From an uncultured Burkholderiales bacterium (lineage in GTDB: Bacteria > Pseudomonadota > Gammaproteobacteria > Burkholderiales > Burkholderiaceae_C): a stretch of 6,674 nucleotides of DNA. The translations under genes were made by a program, and so were the position numbers. The stretch covers positions 1 through 6,674 of the forward strand of contig CAIYFE010000200.1 of the NCBI GenBank assembly GCA_903925445.1, read 5' to 3'. Positions 6,418 through 6,674 of the stretch are shown here, piece after piece. The notes below the pieces were generated by a model. It worked only from the letters and a program-made list of their open reading frames with translations. It was not told where the DNA came from and made no database searches. How positions within the stretch are numbered: the first letter of the stretch is position 1; the number at the start of each line of letters is the position of its first letter.

Positions 6418-6491
6418 TGCGAGGGAGTTGGTGTTGATTGAACGCGGTCGGGTGTTTGGGTGCGCCCAAATGGCGTAAGTTGCTAAATTCC

Positions 6492-6550
6492 AAGTTTGAT
6501 AAAAACCTTGACTGTCCACAGTGTGGACACTTCAGGTTTTTATCAAACTT
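6492..6550. repeat. Large nested inverted repeat (59 bp), possible transcription terminator
   Basis: Two perfect 17-bp outer arms, AAGTTTGATAAAAACCT at 6492-6508 and its reverse complement at 6534-6550, enclose a second perfect palindrome, TGTCCACA (6513-6520) and TGTGGACA (6522-6529), around a single G at 6521. Only the four positions between outer and inner arms (6509-6512 against 6530-6533) are poorly matched. As RNA this forms a long hairpin. A T-rich run (about 6549-6558) follows the right arm, so it could end transcription of the mutarotase-ROK-VOC unit from 75 nt after the VOC stop. The high symmetry and extra partial copies downstream also fit a dispersed intergenic repeat or the remnant of a mobile element. 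Confidence 0.8.
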
Positions 6551-6651
6551 TATTTTTTGCAAACTACCGGAAAAATTGATTCTGGATTTGGCATTTTTGG
6601 CGCTCTCAAAAACCTTTAAAAATACCAATTGACGCGTTTTTCACGAGATGC

Positions 6652-6671
6652 TAAAAACCTAAGTGTCCAGA
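6652..6671 (+). repeat. Third partial copy of the inverted-repeat unit, cut near the window edge
   Basis: The 20 bases here (TAAAAACCTAAGTGTCCAGA) align with the minus-strand reading of the right arm of the 6492-6550 repeat, TAAAAACCTGAAGTGTCCACA, with one missing G and one substitution near the end. The orientation is direct relative to the left arm. The short core AAAAACCT is also present at 6608-6615. The window ends 3 nt after this copy, so a partner arm to the right cannot be seen. Confidence 0.55.
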
Positions 6672-6674
6672 GTC

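Larger units (their letters stand above)
6418..6674. other. Non-coding 3' region downstream of the VOC gene
   Basis: This 257-bp stretch holds no convincing gene. Besides the repeats listed separately, it has a small stem-loop (TTTGGG 6455-6460 with CCCAAA 6465-6470). It becomes distinctly more AT-rich than the coding regions after about 6480. A 64-codon open frame (6438-6632, TTG start) runs through it but is largely the translation of the palindrome. Confidence 0.6.

Noticed and set aside
6455..6470. Six-bp stem-loop (TTTGGG/CCCAAA, 4-nt loop) after the VOC gene as a terminator
   Set aside because: No T-run follows; the downstream 6492-6550 hairpin is a better terminator candidate.
6263..6628. 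121-codon minus-strand frame antisense to the VOC gene end
   Set aside because: About half is the complement of a clear VOC coding sequence and the rest is the palindrome; no coherent domain.
6438..6632. Open frame of 64 codons with a CPQCGHF zinc-ribbon-like stretch
   Set aside because: TTG start with only a distant GAGGGAG, no family resemblance outside the palindrome, and the Cys motif is produced by the inverted repeat itself.

Overview
The window looks like a chromosome segment from a betaproteobacterium of the Burkholderiales. A Comamonadaceae member such as a Limnohabitans- or Rhodoferax-like freshwater bacterium is my best guess, from the moderately GC-rich codon use, the protein styles and the ROK/FrcBCAK gene set. 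No rRNA or marker gene confirms this. The core of the window is a divergent sugar-uptake locus that most resembles the fructose (Frc) system of rhizobia.

Layout, left to right. Positions 1-461 (+) hold the end of a BrnT-type RNase toxin gene, cut by the window edge, and its ribbon-helix-helix antitoxin. Tail to tail with it, on the minus strand, is a four-gene operon read from 4188 down to 471: periplasmic sugar-binding protein (frcB-like), membrane permease (frcC-like), single-domain ABC ATPase (frcA-like) and a PfkB-family fructokinase (frcK-like). A 174-bp divergent control region (4189-4362) contains a 27-bp near-perfect palindrome overlapped by plausible promoters in both directions. On the plus strand follow an RbsD/FucU-family sugar mutarotase (GTG start at 4363), a ROK-family repressor (4803-6017) and a small glyoxalase/VOC protein (6028-6417). 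The last 257 bp have no convincing gene but contain a large nested inverted repeat (6492-6550) and further copies of part of it near the right edge.

How the parts probably work together (inference from family knowledge): FrcB captures the sugar in the periplasm, FrcC and FrcA import it using ATP, the mutarotase speeds interconversion of sugar anomers, and the kinase phosphorylates it (fructose to fructose 6-phosphate). The ROK protein, lacking the usual zinc site and most kinase residues, is likely a dedicated sugar-responsive repressor acting at the shared palindrome. Both arms are tightly packed: ATGA stop/start overlaps occur at ATPase-kinase and mutarotase-repressor, a TAA directly abuts an ATG at permease-ATPase, and the other gaps are 8-10 nt. 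This points to two co-regulated transcripts with translational coupling. The most unusual items are the mutarotase paired with a fructose-type transporter, the degenerate ROK sensor domain, and the right-end repeat.
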